DNA of 64,000 nucleotides. Source: Eleusine coracana subsp. coracana. Lineage: Eukaryota > Streptophyta > Magnoliopsida > Poales > Poaceae. Both the position numbers and the translations under genes were made by a program. The notes under the pieces were generated by a model. It was not told the origin of the DNA. It did not search any database and saw only the letters and a program-made list of their open reading frames with translations. How positions within the stretch are numbered: position 1 is the stretch's first letter; every line of letters starts with the position of its first letter. Shown here in pieces: positions 1 to 11,806 of the stretch. The stretch spans positions 46,969,882 to 47,033,881 of the forward strand of contig CM064430.1 of NCBI GenBank assembly GCA_032690845.1. Direction: 5' to 3'.

Positions 1-72
1 ATGAATGCATCTAATAAAAGATTAGTTTTGATTTACGTACTGATTCAACTATGCATGCATATATTTGTTCAG

Positions 73-1559
73 ATCTTGAGAATGACTTGGAGGATGACAC
101 ACGAACTGAGATAAATTACATGGAAGAGTACCTGGCTGAGTATGGAGTGTATGGTGATTATGTGGATGTTTCCTTTGATCAAGAGGAGTTGTCAGACTCA
201 GATGACAACCAAGAGGTACCTGAAAATGCAGCACAGAAACATGCATCAGATAGACAAAGCCAAGACATGTATGAAGCATTCCTTGCATCAAGTAACAGTG
301 GAATTTTGAAAAAGAACAGCACAAGAATAGTTGCTAACCAATTCAATCTCAGCCAGCGTACAATCCGACGCCTTTGGGATAGAGCCCAAAATTGTCTTCG
401 TCAAGGTTTACTAGTTGATGTATCATCAAAGAAACACAAACATTGTGGAAGAAAGAAGATGGAAATTGATCTATCAATAATTGCTACAATTCCCCTACAC
501 AAGAGAAGTACTCTACGGAAACTAGCTGCAGAACTAAGAGTGTCAAAAAGCTCATTGCATTGGTGGTTCAAAAGCGACCTTTTAAGAAGACACTCTAACT
601 CGCTGAAACCATGTTTGAAATAAGACAATAAGAAAGGAAGGCTGCTGTGGTGTATTTCTATGCTTGATCAGAGTACTTTGCCACATGATCCTAAGTTCAT
701 TAAAATGGATAACATTATCCATATAGATGTGAAGTGGTTCAACGCCACAAAGAAGAGCAGCAACTTTTATATGCTACCAGATGAGGAGGACCCACATAGG
801 ACTATACAAAACAAGAACCCAATTGACAAAGTTATGGTGCTGGAAAGAGTAGGGAGGCCTATAAAAGATGCAACAGGTATGGGAAGATAGGCGTCTGGCC
901 TTTGTGAGGAAGGTAGCGCATAACACTCCTTTGTATCCTATAATCCAATATTACCTCTTCTTTTCATTATGCATGACATTAGTTTACTGCAGTGCCTTTG
1001 TTGTGTGTACTAGGAACCAGCACAAAGGCGTAGCCGTAATAGAGAGAGAAGAACACTTGTGACCAAGTCTATAAATGTTGATAGAGATACGATGAGATCA
1101 TATTTGATTTTTAAAGTGCTGCCAGCTATCAAAGCCAAGTGGCCTAGAGAACTTGCACACATGACTATATGGATTCAGCAGGATAATGCAAGAACACATG
1201 TATATGTGGATGATAATGACTTTGCTATTGCGGCAGCACAAACCGGACTTGATATCCACCTCATCAATCAGCCTGCAAACTCCCCTGACATGAATTGCCT
1301 TGATTTAGGCTTCTTTGCTTCACTTCAATCACTTACAAACAACACGGTTTCTAGGAATATGGATGAGTTAATCAGCAATGTTATCAAGCAATTTGATAAT
1401 TATGATCCTACGCTTCTAAATAGAGTGTATCTCACCCTACAAAGTTGCATGATTGAGGTCATGAAAGCTGAAGGAGGAAACAAATATCCGATCCCTCACA
1501 TGAACAAGGAAAGGCTGGAGGCTCTAGGCATTCTTCCAAATAGGCTTAGTTGTGATTGA
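73..1559 (+). pseudogene. Mariner-like (DD39D) transposase, degraded
   Basis: This encodes a plant mariner-type cut-and-paste transposase acting at TA target sites. An exon appears to start at 73 after an acceptor (ttgttcag), so the 5' exon is outside the window. An acidic N-terminal stretch is followed by a helix-turn-helix region (VANQFNLSQRTIRRLW, about 330-395). The catalytic block follows: first Asp in HIDVKWFNATK (about 720), second in IQQDNARTH (about 1180), third in NCLDLGFF. The last two are separated by 39 residues, the plant DD39D signature. The gene is broken by an in-frame TAA at 621-623 and a frameshift near 870-890. A likely 101-bp intron (913-1013, GT...AG) separates FVRKV from EPAQRRSRN and restores a known-looking order. 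The C-terminus ends normally at SCD plus TGA (1557). It is not functional as it stands; the family call is firm. Confidence 0.88.
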
Positions 1560-1600
1560 CAGTTATATGAGACTGTAATTCAGTCTTTGGGGATTTAAGT

Positions 1601-1773
1601 AGTTGGATCAGTGCAAGCTTTTATAAGTTGCTTAATTAGTGGAAGCTTTTGTAAGTAGGTTGATCGGTCGAAGCTTTTGTAAGTAGCTTGATCAGTGGAA
1701 ACTTTTATAAGTAGCTTGATCGGTGGAAGCTTTTGTAAGTAGCTAAAGCAACAGAAGCTTTTGTAAGTAGGTA
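1601..1773 (+). repeat. 28-bp tandem repeat, six copies
   Basis: The motif aagcttttgtaagtagcttg recurs with an exact 28-bp period: the aagc (or aaac) core starts at 1615, 1643, 1671, 1699, 1727 and 1755. Copies differ by a few substitutions. It lies 50-200 bp downstream of the mariner transposase stop, so it is probably a subterminal or 3' non-coding array of that element. Confidence 0.85.
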
Positions 1774-1892
1774 ATTAAGTGCTTACTCATGTAATGCAAA
1801 TGAAGATTATATTAGACTGTCAAGTCATGTAATTACCACTAGTACATACACACTAATTAAGTGCTTACTCATGGGCACTAGTACATACTACA

Positions 1893-2402
1893 TGTTGGAG
1901 ATATGCCCAAGAGACAATACGGATTTGATCCGTATGTGAGGGTCATACGGATATTGATCCGTGTGAGGAATTAGTCCACTAATGGGCCAACTAGTCAAGG
2001 CCCATTAGAAGGGTCTATTTAACTGGAGGAGGGGCTTAAGGCGCAGGTGATTCCACCAGTCCTTAACCCTAGCCGTCGTGCTCCTCTTTCTCGCCCATAA
2101 AACCCTAACCGTGTTGCCGGTGCTAGCACGCCGCGCACGGTGCTCCAACCCCGTACGTATGGATACCGCGAGGAGGCGCTGCTGCTGCTGTGGTGCCGAC
2201 GGCTGGACTAGAAGGAGACGATTGACGTGATCGACTACTTCCTCTACACCGACGCGCGACTATGTTGGATCGAGCTGCTCCAACATTCGCTTCCGCTCCG
2301 CCTGCGCGTCTAGTGGTAACGATCCATGATCCTCTCTTGCAAGGTTTCCTGGTTGAACGGTAGAAATTTTATATGCTATCATAGCCTACCCGTTCCCCAA
2401 CA
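1893..2402 (+). repeat. Copia-1 5' LTR
   Basis: The 510-bp terminal repeat begins tgttggagatatgcccaaga and ends ccgttccccaaca. A TATA-like ctatttaa (2015-2022) is a plausible U3 promoter core. Just upstream are two near-palindromic boxes of the form acggat-n-atccgt (1917-1935 and 1945-1964). Confidence 0.95.
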
Positions 2403-2403
2403 G

Positions 2404-2415
2404 TGGTATCAGAGC
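2404..2415 (+). promoter_or_regulatory. Copia-1 primer-binding site (tRNA-iMet type)
   Basis: tggtatcagagc lies two bases after the 5' LTR. It is complementary to the 3' end of plant initiator Met tRNA and is the usual minus-strand primer site of plant copia elements. Confidence 0.93.
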
Positions 2416-3746
2416 CGACCTTGTGTAGTTTGTGATCTAGGTCTTGTGCATATAGTCGATATGTTGATGTACTAGATGAGATCTATTACATGTTTTGTGT
2501 TCGGATTGATTAGATCAATGATGATAGGGAGGTTCACAAGGTAATGGGCGGATAGCAATACATGCATCATTGATTTATTTGTGTTCCTTCTCCGTGCGCG
2601 CGTGACTTGTCCCTCCCGGCTGGAATCACCATCGGGACTAACTGCGTGCGTCAGTAGAGGAGCCAATAGTATCATAATCATGTACCGCAGTCTACTCATG
2701 AAAACCTAATGGAAAAACTAAGCCATTGTGAATGACTCAAAATCGGGCAAATATGATTTTCCCGATAGGATTTCCATTGTGATTTTATAGATACGATCTG
2801 TGAAATCCTGTGAGGACCGCCGTACGGACACGCCTAGATTGTTACAACCCTTTTTGGCCACATGTTAGCATTCGCTTCTCGCCTAACTTGTTTTTGCAGA
2901 GAATGTTGTGAATGGTATGGCCCAAAAGATGCATGTGATGTATATATGTGATTTGCATGGCCTGCGTGTCATGATTAATTACAGCTGGGTTGAGGCTGTC
3001 ATATTATTGTATAACGGCCTGCGTGTCGATCTGTGATGCTTGATATTCTCATGTAATTTATTACTAGCTATTAGTTGTAGTAGCTAAGTGTTAGTTCATG
3101 GAGGCCTCAAGCATGATGGTTGAAGGGACGGGAGACATGGCGATGACAATAGAGATGGAGATCACCAATTGAAAGGGGCCATACTATTTCACAGTCAATA
3201 TGATTGCCTGTGATGATGTTCCTATCATCCTATTCTTTCATATGTTATTTATATTAGATATGATTAACATGCTAGAATAGGTTCCCTCAAGAAAAATTAA
3301 ATTATATGCCCTTCCAATAGCTGCACCTATTAAAATTATGATCGTTGTATGGTAGGCCTGCCAAAGCAGAGTACCTCAACTATCTTAATTATTAGGATAA
3401 ATGTCGGACATTTATATGCATAGTATTGGTTTAATTAACAAAGCTATCAAAACGGTTTTGGGCTTTGGGGCATGGTGTTGGCGCCGGGGCATGTGATGCC
3501 ACCCAACAAACAAGAGTCACATAGGGATGTGATTAGCAAAGTGTTGCTTACCTATGTCACTAGATTTCTAGCGGTGATGCCAAAGCTCACTAGGATCTAA
3601 GTTGAATATGGATCTTGAACCACTATATGTCGTTTTGAGGGAAAACGATTCCAAGCATATAGTGGAATAATGAACTTTTGTTAAAATGTTTATAAGAGTT
3701 TTATATTTACATAGTGCTTATATTTGCATATTTTCTGTTGTAGATC

Positions 3747-6700
3747 ATGGCACCAACCGCTAGTAACACTTTCAATTTGCGCTCAATTCTTGAAAAAGAA
3801 AAGCTTAGTGGAACAAACTTTATTGATTGGTATCGCAACTTGAGAATTGTTCTCAAGCAAGAGAAAAAGGAATATGTTCTAGAGCTTCCCTATCCTGATG
3901 ATCTGCCAGAAAATGCTACTGCCACTCAGAAAAGGGAGTATGAGAAACATACCAATGATGCAGTTGATGTTAGCTGTCTCATGCTTGCCACTATGTCCTC
4001 TGAGCTCCAGAAGCAATATGAGAATGCGGATGCCCACAATATGATTGAGGGACTTCGTGGCATGTTTGAGAACCAAGCAAGGTCTGAGAGGTACAACATC
4101 TCAAAGTCCTTGTTTGCGTGCAGGCTAGCTGAAAACGGTTCTGTCAGTCCTCATGTGATCAAGATGATTGGTTACATTGAGAATCTGGAGAAACTTGGTG
4201 CTGCTCTACACCCTGATTTGGCCACAGATGTGATTCTCCAGTCGCTTTCTGCAAGCTATGAGCCTTTCATTTTGAACTTTCAAATGAATAGCTTAGAGAA
4301 GACATTGGCTGAGTTGCATGGGATGCTTAAGACAGCTGAGGCAAGCATCAAAAAATCTGGTCCAAGTCAAGTTAACTTGGTTCAAAAGGATAGCAAGAAA
4401 CGAAAGCGCAAGACTAAGGCTAAGGCTACAGATCAGATCTCTAGCACTAAGCCTAAGCCTGCAGCAGCTCCTAAGCCTAAACCGGCGGGTAGTGATCCTT
4501 GTTTTCACTGCAAGAAACCCGGTCATTGGAAGAGGAATTGCAAGCTTTATCTGGAAGAGCTGAAGAAGAAGGGTGGAGACACTTCTAATTCAGGTATCAA
4601 TGTTATTGAAATTAATAATGTTGCTACATGTCCTTATGATTCATGGGTATTTGATACCGGATCGATGATTCATACTTGCAAATCGTTGCAGGGGCTTAAA
4701 GAAGCAAGGAAATGTGCAAAAGGCGAGGTGGATGCTCGCGTCGGCAATGGTGCAAAGGTTGCTGCGTTGGCCGTCGGAACTTATCCACTTTCATTACCAT
4801 CAGGATTAGTTTTGGAGTTAAATAATTGTTATTATATTCCCGCCTTAGAAAAAAACATTATTTCTTCAAAATGTTTGGAGGAAGATGATGGTTATGAGGT
4901 CATAATAAGGAACAAGTGTTGTTCCATTTATTTGAATAATATTCTCTATGGTAATTGCCCATTGGTGAATGGATTATATTACTTAGATCTTGAGAATAAG
5001 CCTATTTATAGCATTGACGCGAAAAGGCTCAAGCCTAATGATTTGAATCCCACGTATACTTGGCATTGTCGTTTAGGTCATATAAATGAGAAGCGCATAA
5101 AGAAACTCCATACAGATGGTCTTCTAAGTTCTTTTGATTTTGAATCAATTGATACATGTGAATCTTGTTTACTTGGCAAAATGACTAAGTCACCTTTCAC
5201 AGGAAATAGTTAAAGGGTGAGTGAACTATTGGGACTTGTACATACAGATGTATGTGGACCAATTAGTTGCACGGCCAAAGGTGGTTTTCAGTACTTCATA
5301 ACTTTTACCGACGACTTTAGTAGATATGGTTACATCTACTTAATGAGGCATACGTCTGAATCCTTTGAAAAGTTCAAAGAATTTCAAAATGAAGTACAAA
5401 ATCAATTGGGCAAGACTATTAAACGTCTACGATCTGATCGTGGTGGTGAATATTTGAGCCATGAATTTGGTGAACATCTAAAGCAATGTGGAATTGTTCC
5501 GCAATAGACTCCGCCAGGAACGCCCCAATGGAATGGAGTATCCGAACAGAAGAACCGAATCTTGTTAGACATGGTTAGGTCTATGATGAGCCAAAGTGAT
5601 CTTCCATTGTCCTTCTTGGGATACGCTCTAGAAACTGCCGCTTTCACACTTAATAGGGTTCCATCTAAATCCGTGGAAAGGACACCATATGAGATATGGA
5701 CTGGGAAGCGTCCCGGGTTGTCTTTTCTTAAGATTTGGGGATGTGAGGCTTATGTAAAACGTATGACGTCTGATAAGCTTTCTTCCAAGTCTGATAAATG
5801 CTTCTTTGTAGGATACCCTAGGGAAACCAAAGGTTATTATTTCTACAACCGGGAAGAGGGTAAAGTGTTTGTCGCTCGTAATGGTGTTTTTCTAGAGAAA
5901 GAGTTTCTCTCCAAAAGGGTAAATGGGAGAACGGTGCAACTTGAAGAAGTTCAAGAAGCTCCAGAAAATGTTTCTTCTTCCGCTATACCACAATTGGATG
6001 AACAAATTGTTGTTGAACTAATTGTTGAAACACCAGCCCCGCGTAGGTCAGAAAGGGCACGTCGCGCTCCTGAAAAGTTCACGCTCCTAACCACGGGGCA
6101 GCGAGACATATTATTGTTAGACAATGATGAGCCTAAGACTTACAGTGAAGCAATGATGGGACCGGACTCTGAGAAATGGCTTGGAGCCATGAGATCCGAA
6201 TTAGAATCCATGAGAGAAAATCAAGTTTGGAACTTGATAGATCCGCCTGATGGTGTAAAAACCATTGAGTGTAAATGGGTTTTTAAGAAAAAGATAGACA
6301 TGGATGGAAATGTTCACATCTATAAGGCACGATTGGTGGCGAAAGGTTTTAAGCAAATTCAAGGGGTTGATTATGATGAGACCTTCTCGCCCGTCGCTAT
6401 GCTAAAGTCTATACGGATCCTTCTAGCAATTGCCGCATTTTATGATTATGAGATATGGCAAATGGATGTCAAGACGGCTTTCCTTAATGGAAACCTAAGT
6501 GAGGATGTGTACATGACACAGCCTGAAGGTTTTGTCGATCCACAAAATGCTAGGAAGATATGCAAGCTTCAAAAGTCCATTTATGGACTAAAGCAAGCAT
6601 CTCGGAGTTGGAATCTTCGCTTTGATGAGGTAGTCAAAGGGTTTGGCTTCATTAAAAACGAAGAAGAGCCTTGTGTTTACAAAAGGGCTAGTGGGAGCGC

Positions 6701-7703
6701 GCTTGTCTTTCTGGTCCTTTATGTGGATGACATATTGCTGATCAGTAATGATATTCCAATGCTTGAAGCTGTTAAGACTTCTTTGAGAAAGAGTTTCTCA
6801 ATGAAGGACTTAGGAGAGGCAGCTTACATTTTGGGCATTAAGATCTATAGAGATAGATCAAAGAGGCTAATTGGATTAAGCCAAGACACGTACATTGACA
6901 AGGTATTGAAACGGTTCAATATGCAGGATTCCAAGAAAGGTTTCTTGCCCATGTCACATGGGGTTTCTCTTAGCAAGACTCAGTGTCCCTCGACACCAGA
7001 TGAGCAAGAGAAAATGAGAGTGATTCCATATGCTTCGGCTGTTGGGTCCATCATGTATGCCCTGATAAGTACTCGCCCAAATGTAGCCTACGCTCTTAGT
7101 GCTGTGAGCAGATACCAGTCAAATCCAGGAGAAGCTCATTGGGGAGCTAATAAGAATATCCTAAAGTACTTAAGAAGGACTATGGGTATGTTCCTAGTCT
7201 ATGGAGGTGAGGAAGAGCTCGTTGTAAATGGTTACACTAATGCTAGCTTCCAAACCGATAAAGACGATTCGAGATCGCAATCTGGATATGTGTTTTGCCT
7301 CAATGGAGGCGCGGTGAGCTGGAAGAGTTCCAAGCAAGATACGGTTGCTGACTCAACAACGGAGGCTGAGTACCTTGCCGCTTCAGAAGCTGCAAAGGAA
7401 GCTGTTTGGATCAGAAAATTTGTTTCTGAGTTGGGTGTGGTTCCTAGTGCATCCAGTCCAATGGACCTCTATTGTGATAATAGTGGTGCCATTGCGCAAG
7501 CCAAGGAGCCTAGAGCGCATCAAAAGAACAAACACGTACTACGGCGTTATCATCTTATTCGGGACATCGTCGCTCGAGGTGATGTAAAGATATGCAAGGT
7601 GCACACGAACTCAAACATCGCTGATCCGTTGATAAAACCTCTCTCTCAGCCCAAGCATGAGGCACATATGAGATCCATGGGTATTAGATATCTGCATGAT
7701 TAA
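3747..7703 (+). pseudogene. Copia-1 gag-pol polyprotein with two nonsense codons
   Basis: This polyprotein packages and copies the retrotransposon RNA and integrates the cDNA. One uninterrupted frame of about 1,318 codons runs from ATG 3747 to TAA 7701-7703, broken only by TAA at 5211-5213 and TAG at 5505-5507. There are no indels. Domains in order are copia gag; a CCHC knuckle (CFHCKKPGHWKRNC, about 4500); aspartic protease (WVFDTGS, about 4645); GAG-pre-integrase (WHCRLGH, about 5060); integrase with Asp in HTDVCGP, Asp in RSDRGGEY and Glu in NGVSEQKNR; reverse transcriptase (KWVFKKK to the catalytic LYVDDILL near 6720); and RNase H (LYCDNSGAIA near 7470). Both stops fall in or beside the integrase, each explained by one base change (family positions normally carry sense codons). 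The copy is therefore disabled but recently competent. Confidence 0.94.
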
Positions 7704-8637
7704 TGTATGAGAGATTGTGTAATGTCTATGTTTATGTGTGATTGAATAAAGTGTTATTCTGTTCTATGGATAATAATTATTGCATTGATTGACAAGTACG
7801 TGACTTGTTTGTGAAACTCATTGTTCTTTTATAATATTATCCTAAATGATCCCTAGTTCCTTATCATTGTGTTGGACAATAATGATTCATGGACTAGCAC
7901 ATGTATTGGTTGATGATCGTGTTTCACAGATCATTGATATGGAGATATCAAATCAATAATGTGAACACATGTTGGAGAACATAGTGTTGGACTGACCCAC
8001 TAATAGACTTTGCTGAGATGTTATTATTGTGTCATCAATTGTTGTCTTGTATGATGTACCTTTGGGATCCTTAGACCTGAGATTGTTATTGATTCTCAGA
8101 ATGTGTAATAGCATATTTAGGGATTACCAAACGCTATTCCGTAACTGGGTAGTTATAAAGGTAATTTTCGGGTATGCTATGAAGCATATCGTGGGGTGTG
8201 AGCGGTCAAGATGGAATTTGCCCCTCCTAATAACAGGAGAGATATCTCTGGGCCCCTCGAGTTAGATGGATTTAGAAGTGCATGGCCATGCCAATGTGAT
8301 TAAAAGTTAATCATAATGACTAAAAGTTAGTCATGATAAATCCACTAGACGTTCGAGTGAATGGTCGAGCTATTATAGGGATGGCACGTATCTTGCCTTA
8401 AGCTTGACTAATATCGTGAGGCAAAGGGACCGCTGACTGCGTATGTCAAAGGTTCAGCTGATATGATCTTTATGTGTACACGAGAATCAGTATGTGCTGC
8501 TAGGTGCCGCTATTGATTTATGATTTGAAAAATGGTTTTCACATCATTGTCGTGTACATGTGAACCTAACGGGTCACATACTTAACGGGTTGGAACATCG
8601 CTTGCCTATGTGATTGTCTCTAGTGCAAGTGGAAGAT

Positions 8638-9147
8638 TGTTGGAGATATGCCCAAGAGATAATACGGATTTGATCCGTATATGAGGGTCATACGGATATT
8701 GATCCGTGTGAGGAATTAGTCCACTAATGGGCCAACTAGTCGAGGCCCATTAGAAGGGTCTATTTAAGTGGAGGAGAGGCTTAAGGCGCAGGTGATTCCA
8801 CCAGTCCTTAACCCTAGCCGTCGTGCTCCTCTTTCTCGCCCACAAAACCCTAACCGTGTTGCCGGTGCTAGCACGCCGCGCACGGTGCTCCAACACCGTA
8901 CGTGTGGATACCGCGAGGAGGCGCTGCTGCTGCTGCGGTGCCGACGGCTGGACTAGAAGGAGACGATTGACGTGATCGACTACTTCCTCTATACCGACGC
9001 GCGACTACGTTGAATCGAGCTGCTCCAACATTCGCTTCCGCTCCGCCTGCGCGTCTAGTGGTAACGATCCATGATCCTCTCTTGCAAGGTTTCCTGGTTG
9101 AACGGTAGAAATTTTATATGCTATCGTAGCCTACCCGTTCCCCAACA
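8638..9147 (+). repeat. Copia-1 3' LTR
   Basis: This 510-bp copy begins tgttggagatatgcccaaga and ends ccgttccccaaca, followed by target duplication ctaca. A purine-rich tract (gcaagtggaagat) directly upstream is the likely plus-strand primer. It is about 97.5% identical to the 5' LTR by manual comparison. Confidence 0.95.
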
Positions 9148-9247
9148 CTACATACACACACTAATTACCCAAAAGTACCTACCATTAACAAGTCAGATGC
9201 GAGCATCAAAAGTTTACCACTACGCATCCTAAGGAGCACGAGCAACA

Positions 9248-9571
9248 CTAATCACGTTTACGTTTGAAGCACTGAGTATAACCTGGCATAAATTGATGGA
9301 ACAAACCAGTTTTGAAATCTTCCCAATCAGAATCACCAGAGACATCTACCTCCGCACTTGTCTTCTCGTCCTCAGTTTCAGCATCCGAAGTCACGCCAGG
9401 CGCAGGAGTGAACTTCTCCAATGTTGACTCAGCACCACCACAGAGCGATACCCCTCCATCCATGCTGTAATTTTTCTTCATTGCAGTAGCGGCACCGCAA
9501 AGCAGATCCGCTCCAACCCTGCTGACGTGATGTTCCATCGCCTCAAGTTCTTGAAGCTCTGTCTCCGGCAT
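9248..9571 (-). CDS. Small acidic ORF of unknown function, minus strand
   Basis: This 107-codon ORF starts at ATG 9571 and ends at 9248. I do not recognise the product. It has an acidic, Ser/Asp/Glu-rich middle (DAETEDEKTSAEVDVSGDSD) and a basic C-terminus (FKRKRD). It lies between the mariner transposase and the proposed right terminus, on the opposite strand. It could be an exon of a host gene captured by or overlapping the mariner, or a mariner accessory reading frame. It is not an obvious shadow of a plus-strand gene, because the plus strand here has no recognisable product. Confidence that it is coding is moderate to low. Confidence 0.35.
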   Translation of the reverse strand: MPETELQELEAMEHHVSRVGADLLCGAATAMKKNYSMDGGVSLCGGAESTLEKFTPAPGVTSDAETEDEKTSAEVDVSGDSDWEDFKTGLFHQFMPGYTQCFKRKRD

Positions 9572-10072
9572 GATTTTGTTGGAACCGAGAACCCTCTCAG
9601 CTACCTATCTCTCTTGCTCACGACAGGAACGCGAGGTAGAAGAAGACTAGTAGCCGGAGCACACAAGAATTTCCGGCGACGAACGCCGCGGCCGCCACTA
9701 CGGCCTGTATCATGGCTATTCCTTCATCTCGGCTCAAATCAGAACACATCGATTACATGGTTGTTTTATACACCACGGCGACGCAGCGCCCACGCACCCA
9801 CCTCTGCAAACTTCACGCGCACGCACGCATGGCATTACTGAAGACTCGGCCTTCACTTCCTTCGTGAGCCTCTGGCTCTTCCGCGTGAACCGGTCTTCCT
9901 TGCTGATTCGCGAGCCGTGTGCTCACACACCTGCAATCCGTCGATGCCGCTAACAACCAACTACTTGGCCTGACTCAATCACCGTGCAGCTCAACTACAC
10001 TTAGCCTGAACGAACGCACACACGCGCTAATTAGCTAAACTAATGTAACATACGTGCAAGTCAGGATTAGTG

Positions 10073-10201
10073 CTAACAGATTTCATCATCCTCAGGATCC
10101 AAGGACAAACCAGCACCACTTGCTTCATCATTAGAGTCGATGACAAACTGATAGTCATCGCTAGGACCATCTTGGGTATCCGACGCAAAATCAACACCCA
10201 T
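10073..10201 (-). CDS. Short acidic ORF, minus strand, possible exon
   Basis: A 42-residue reading frame starts at ATG 10201 and stops at TAG 10075-10073. It is strongly acidic (contains SDDYQFVIDSNDEASG and ends DPEDDEIC). The composition resembles the ORF at 9248-9571 on the same strand, so the two may belong to one transcription unit. No family is recognised. It is too short to be convincing alone. Confidence 0.22.
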   Translation of the reverse strand: MGVDFASDTQDGPSDDYQFVIDSNDEASGAGLSLDPEDDEIC

Positions 10202-10746
10202 TATGACTTGGCGCCGCTCAGATCGAGACCACCAAGTGTCGCATCCTCACTCCTGGCCACGAAAGGAACTACTGCCCCCATCCCTTCCTTGGATTGGTCG
10301 CACTGCTTCCCACGGCCTCGCAGCTCGCCGCGCTCTCCGCCCAGCTTGCCACCATCTTCATGCTTGTTGTGCACCTCGTCGCGGCTACCGCTTCTGCTAT
10401 GTAACTCGCCGCTGCCGGCACGCGGCTTGTGATGCCCGTCACACCAGATGCAAGCCCGGCCGCACCTGTTGCACTGGCCTCCGCGCAAGGCACCACTTGC
10501 CAGCCGTCATGGAGATCAACGGATTTTGCTAGGAGAGAGGGAAGCCTCCAAGATTTGGTTTGGTGGTGTGTGGTGGTTTGGTGGAGAGGATGAGGTGGGG
10601 ATTTTTTTTTTCAGTCAACCATGGGTCAGTGGATAAGATGGTGCGACCAGACGCGGTGTATTTTCTCGGTATATACCCAAACGGACATGTTTTGTGGGGA
10701 AAAAAATTTGGCCCCAACGGACATCCTATAGGGAATGGAGGGAGTA

Positions 10747-11806
10747 CCTTCCTATTTTAAAACCCCTAACAAATAATCATTGACTTTCAACAAACGAATG
10801 GGTAATGGATCCGGGATTTCTAACCTTAGAGAGTTTGTTCGACAGTGAGGTGACAAAGATAAAGGAAGATGCATGACACAGCACGAGCAGTCCTGCAGCA
10901 AGGACGGAAGCGTAGAGAGAGGGAGAGAGAGAGAGAGAGAGAGCACGAGCCTCCCCTGCCAACAGATCCGGGCTCGGAGAGCCAGATCTGCTAAAGGGAG
11001 GGCCGGATCTTGCTGCCGCGAGTTGGAATGGGGGGAGGGGGGGGGGGGGGATGGGAGCTTCCGCAAAAATGGAGCCCCGCGACCCTGGCGGCCAGAACCA
11101 GCGACGGCGGCAAGGGCCTGCCCGAGCCCCCATGACGACCTTGCTACCATGCGATGCCGCCTCTGACCCTCTATGCGCAAATCTGCCCGTCGCTTCCACA
11201 CGCAGCCCTGGATGCTGTGCTGCCACGGCCCGTCGTTGCCACCAGTGACCCGCGGACCTAGCCGCCGAGCCTCCTCGCCCCCGGCCACATCTTTGCACAA
11301 ATCCGACCACCGCGGACTCCAGAGCGTTGAGTCAAAAGACCAACTCTAGAGGATTTGACCCAAAATAAAGGCTAATAATAATGTCAGAGGTGACAACTAG
11401 CAAAATTTCAATTCCTTGACTGGGATGGGTTTAGGTTAAGATGGTAGTCAACTAAAGAAAATTATTTTCTTTGAATGTTGCAGTTTATATTGTGACTTGA
11501 TTTGACAAGCAGGTGTGATTTAACAATAATTATTTTTGAGCACATGATTATTCCAGGAGCATAAGTTAAGTACTTGAAATACTGAAAATAGTAGCATAGG
11601 CTGATCTAGTTCAACTGAAAACTGTGCACTTCTCATATACTACAGAATTCGATTTGATTTTTGTAGATGCTTAAGTTCATGAACAAGTTTCCAGCTGGCG
11701 TCTCCATAAGTCCATAATGGTAGGAGTAACGGCCACTGGCCATCACATAAAAGCTTAACAAAAGTCATGTGAAACTTGAATCACGCACAGAACATGTTGT
11801 AGATAG
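10747..11806. other. Stretch between mariner right end and Copia-2: no recognisable gene
   Basis: GC-rich to 11340, then AT-rich. It holds a (GA)n run (10914-10943) and a G-run (11030-11050, about 20 G with one A). Overlapping long ORFs on both strands of 10752-11310 are compositional (repeated Arg/Ser/Pro or Leu/Ser) and show no domain. Nothing recognisable is seen from 11340 to 11806. Confidence 0.6.
10914..10943 (+). repeat. (GA)n microsatellite
   Basis: About 15 GA units with one or two interruptions, followed about 90 bp later by a guanine homopolymer tract (11030-11050). Confidence 0.9.

Larger units (their letters stand above)
1893..9147 (+). mobile_element. Copia-1: complete Ty1/copia LTR retrotransposon
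   Basis: The element is bounded by 510-bp LTRs (1893-2402 and 8638-9147) that start TGTTGG and end CCAACA. It is flanked by the perfect 5-bp target duplication ctaca (1888-1892 and 9148-9152). A tRNA-iMet-type primer site follows the 5' LTR. The 1.3-kb leader (2416-3746) and the 0.93-kb region after pol (7704-8637) contain no coding sequence that I recognise. Gag-pol is a single frame in copia order (gag, protease, integrase, RT, RNase H). By eye the LTRs differ at about 13 of 510 positions, mostly transitions. At the often-used grass rate of 1.3e-8 per site per year this is roughly one million years. The element is inserted in the mariner element. Confidence 0.96.
1..10744 (+). mobile_element. 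Mariner-like element (plant MLE), right part, split by Copia-1
   Basis: The left end lies outside the window. The transposase reads on the plus strand from the window start. The proposed right end is the terminus ggaatggagggag closing at 10744 next to TA (10745-10746), the end type shared by plant mariners and Stowaway MITEs. Copia-1 (1893-9147) sits inside, so the mariner is the older element. Without Copia-1 the visible part is about 3.5 kb, in keeping with plant mariners of several kb. The transposase identity is secure. That 10744 is the right end of this same element is inferred, because the left inverted repeat is not visible. Confidence 0.55.

Noticed and set aside
10752..11310. Two overlapping minus-strand ORFs of about 180 codons
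   Set aside because: They overlap in different frames over a (GA)n and poly-G region. The translations are Arg/Ser/Pro or Leu/Ser repeats with no domain, so they are compositional.
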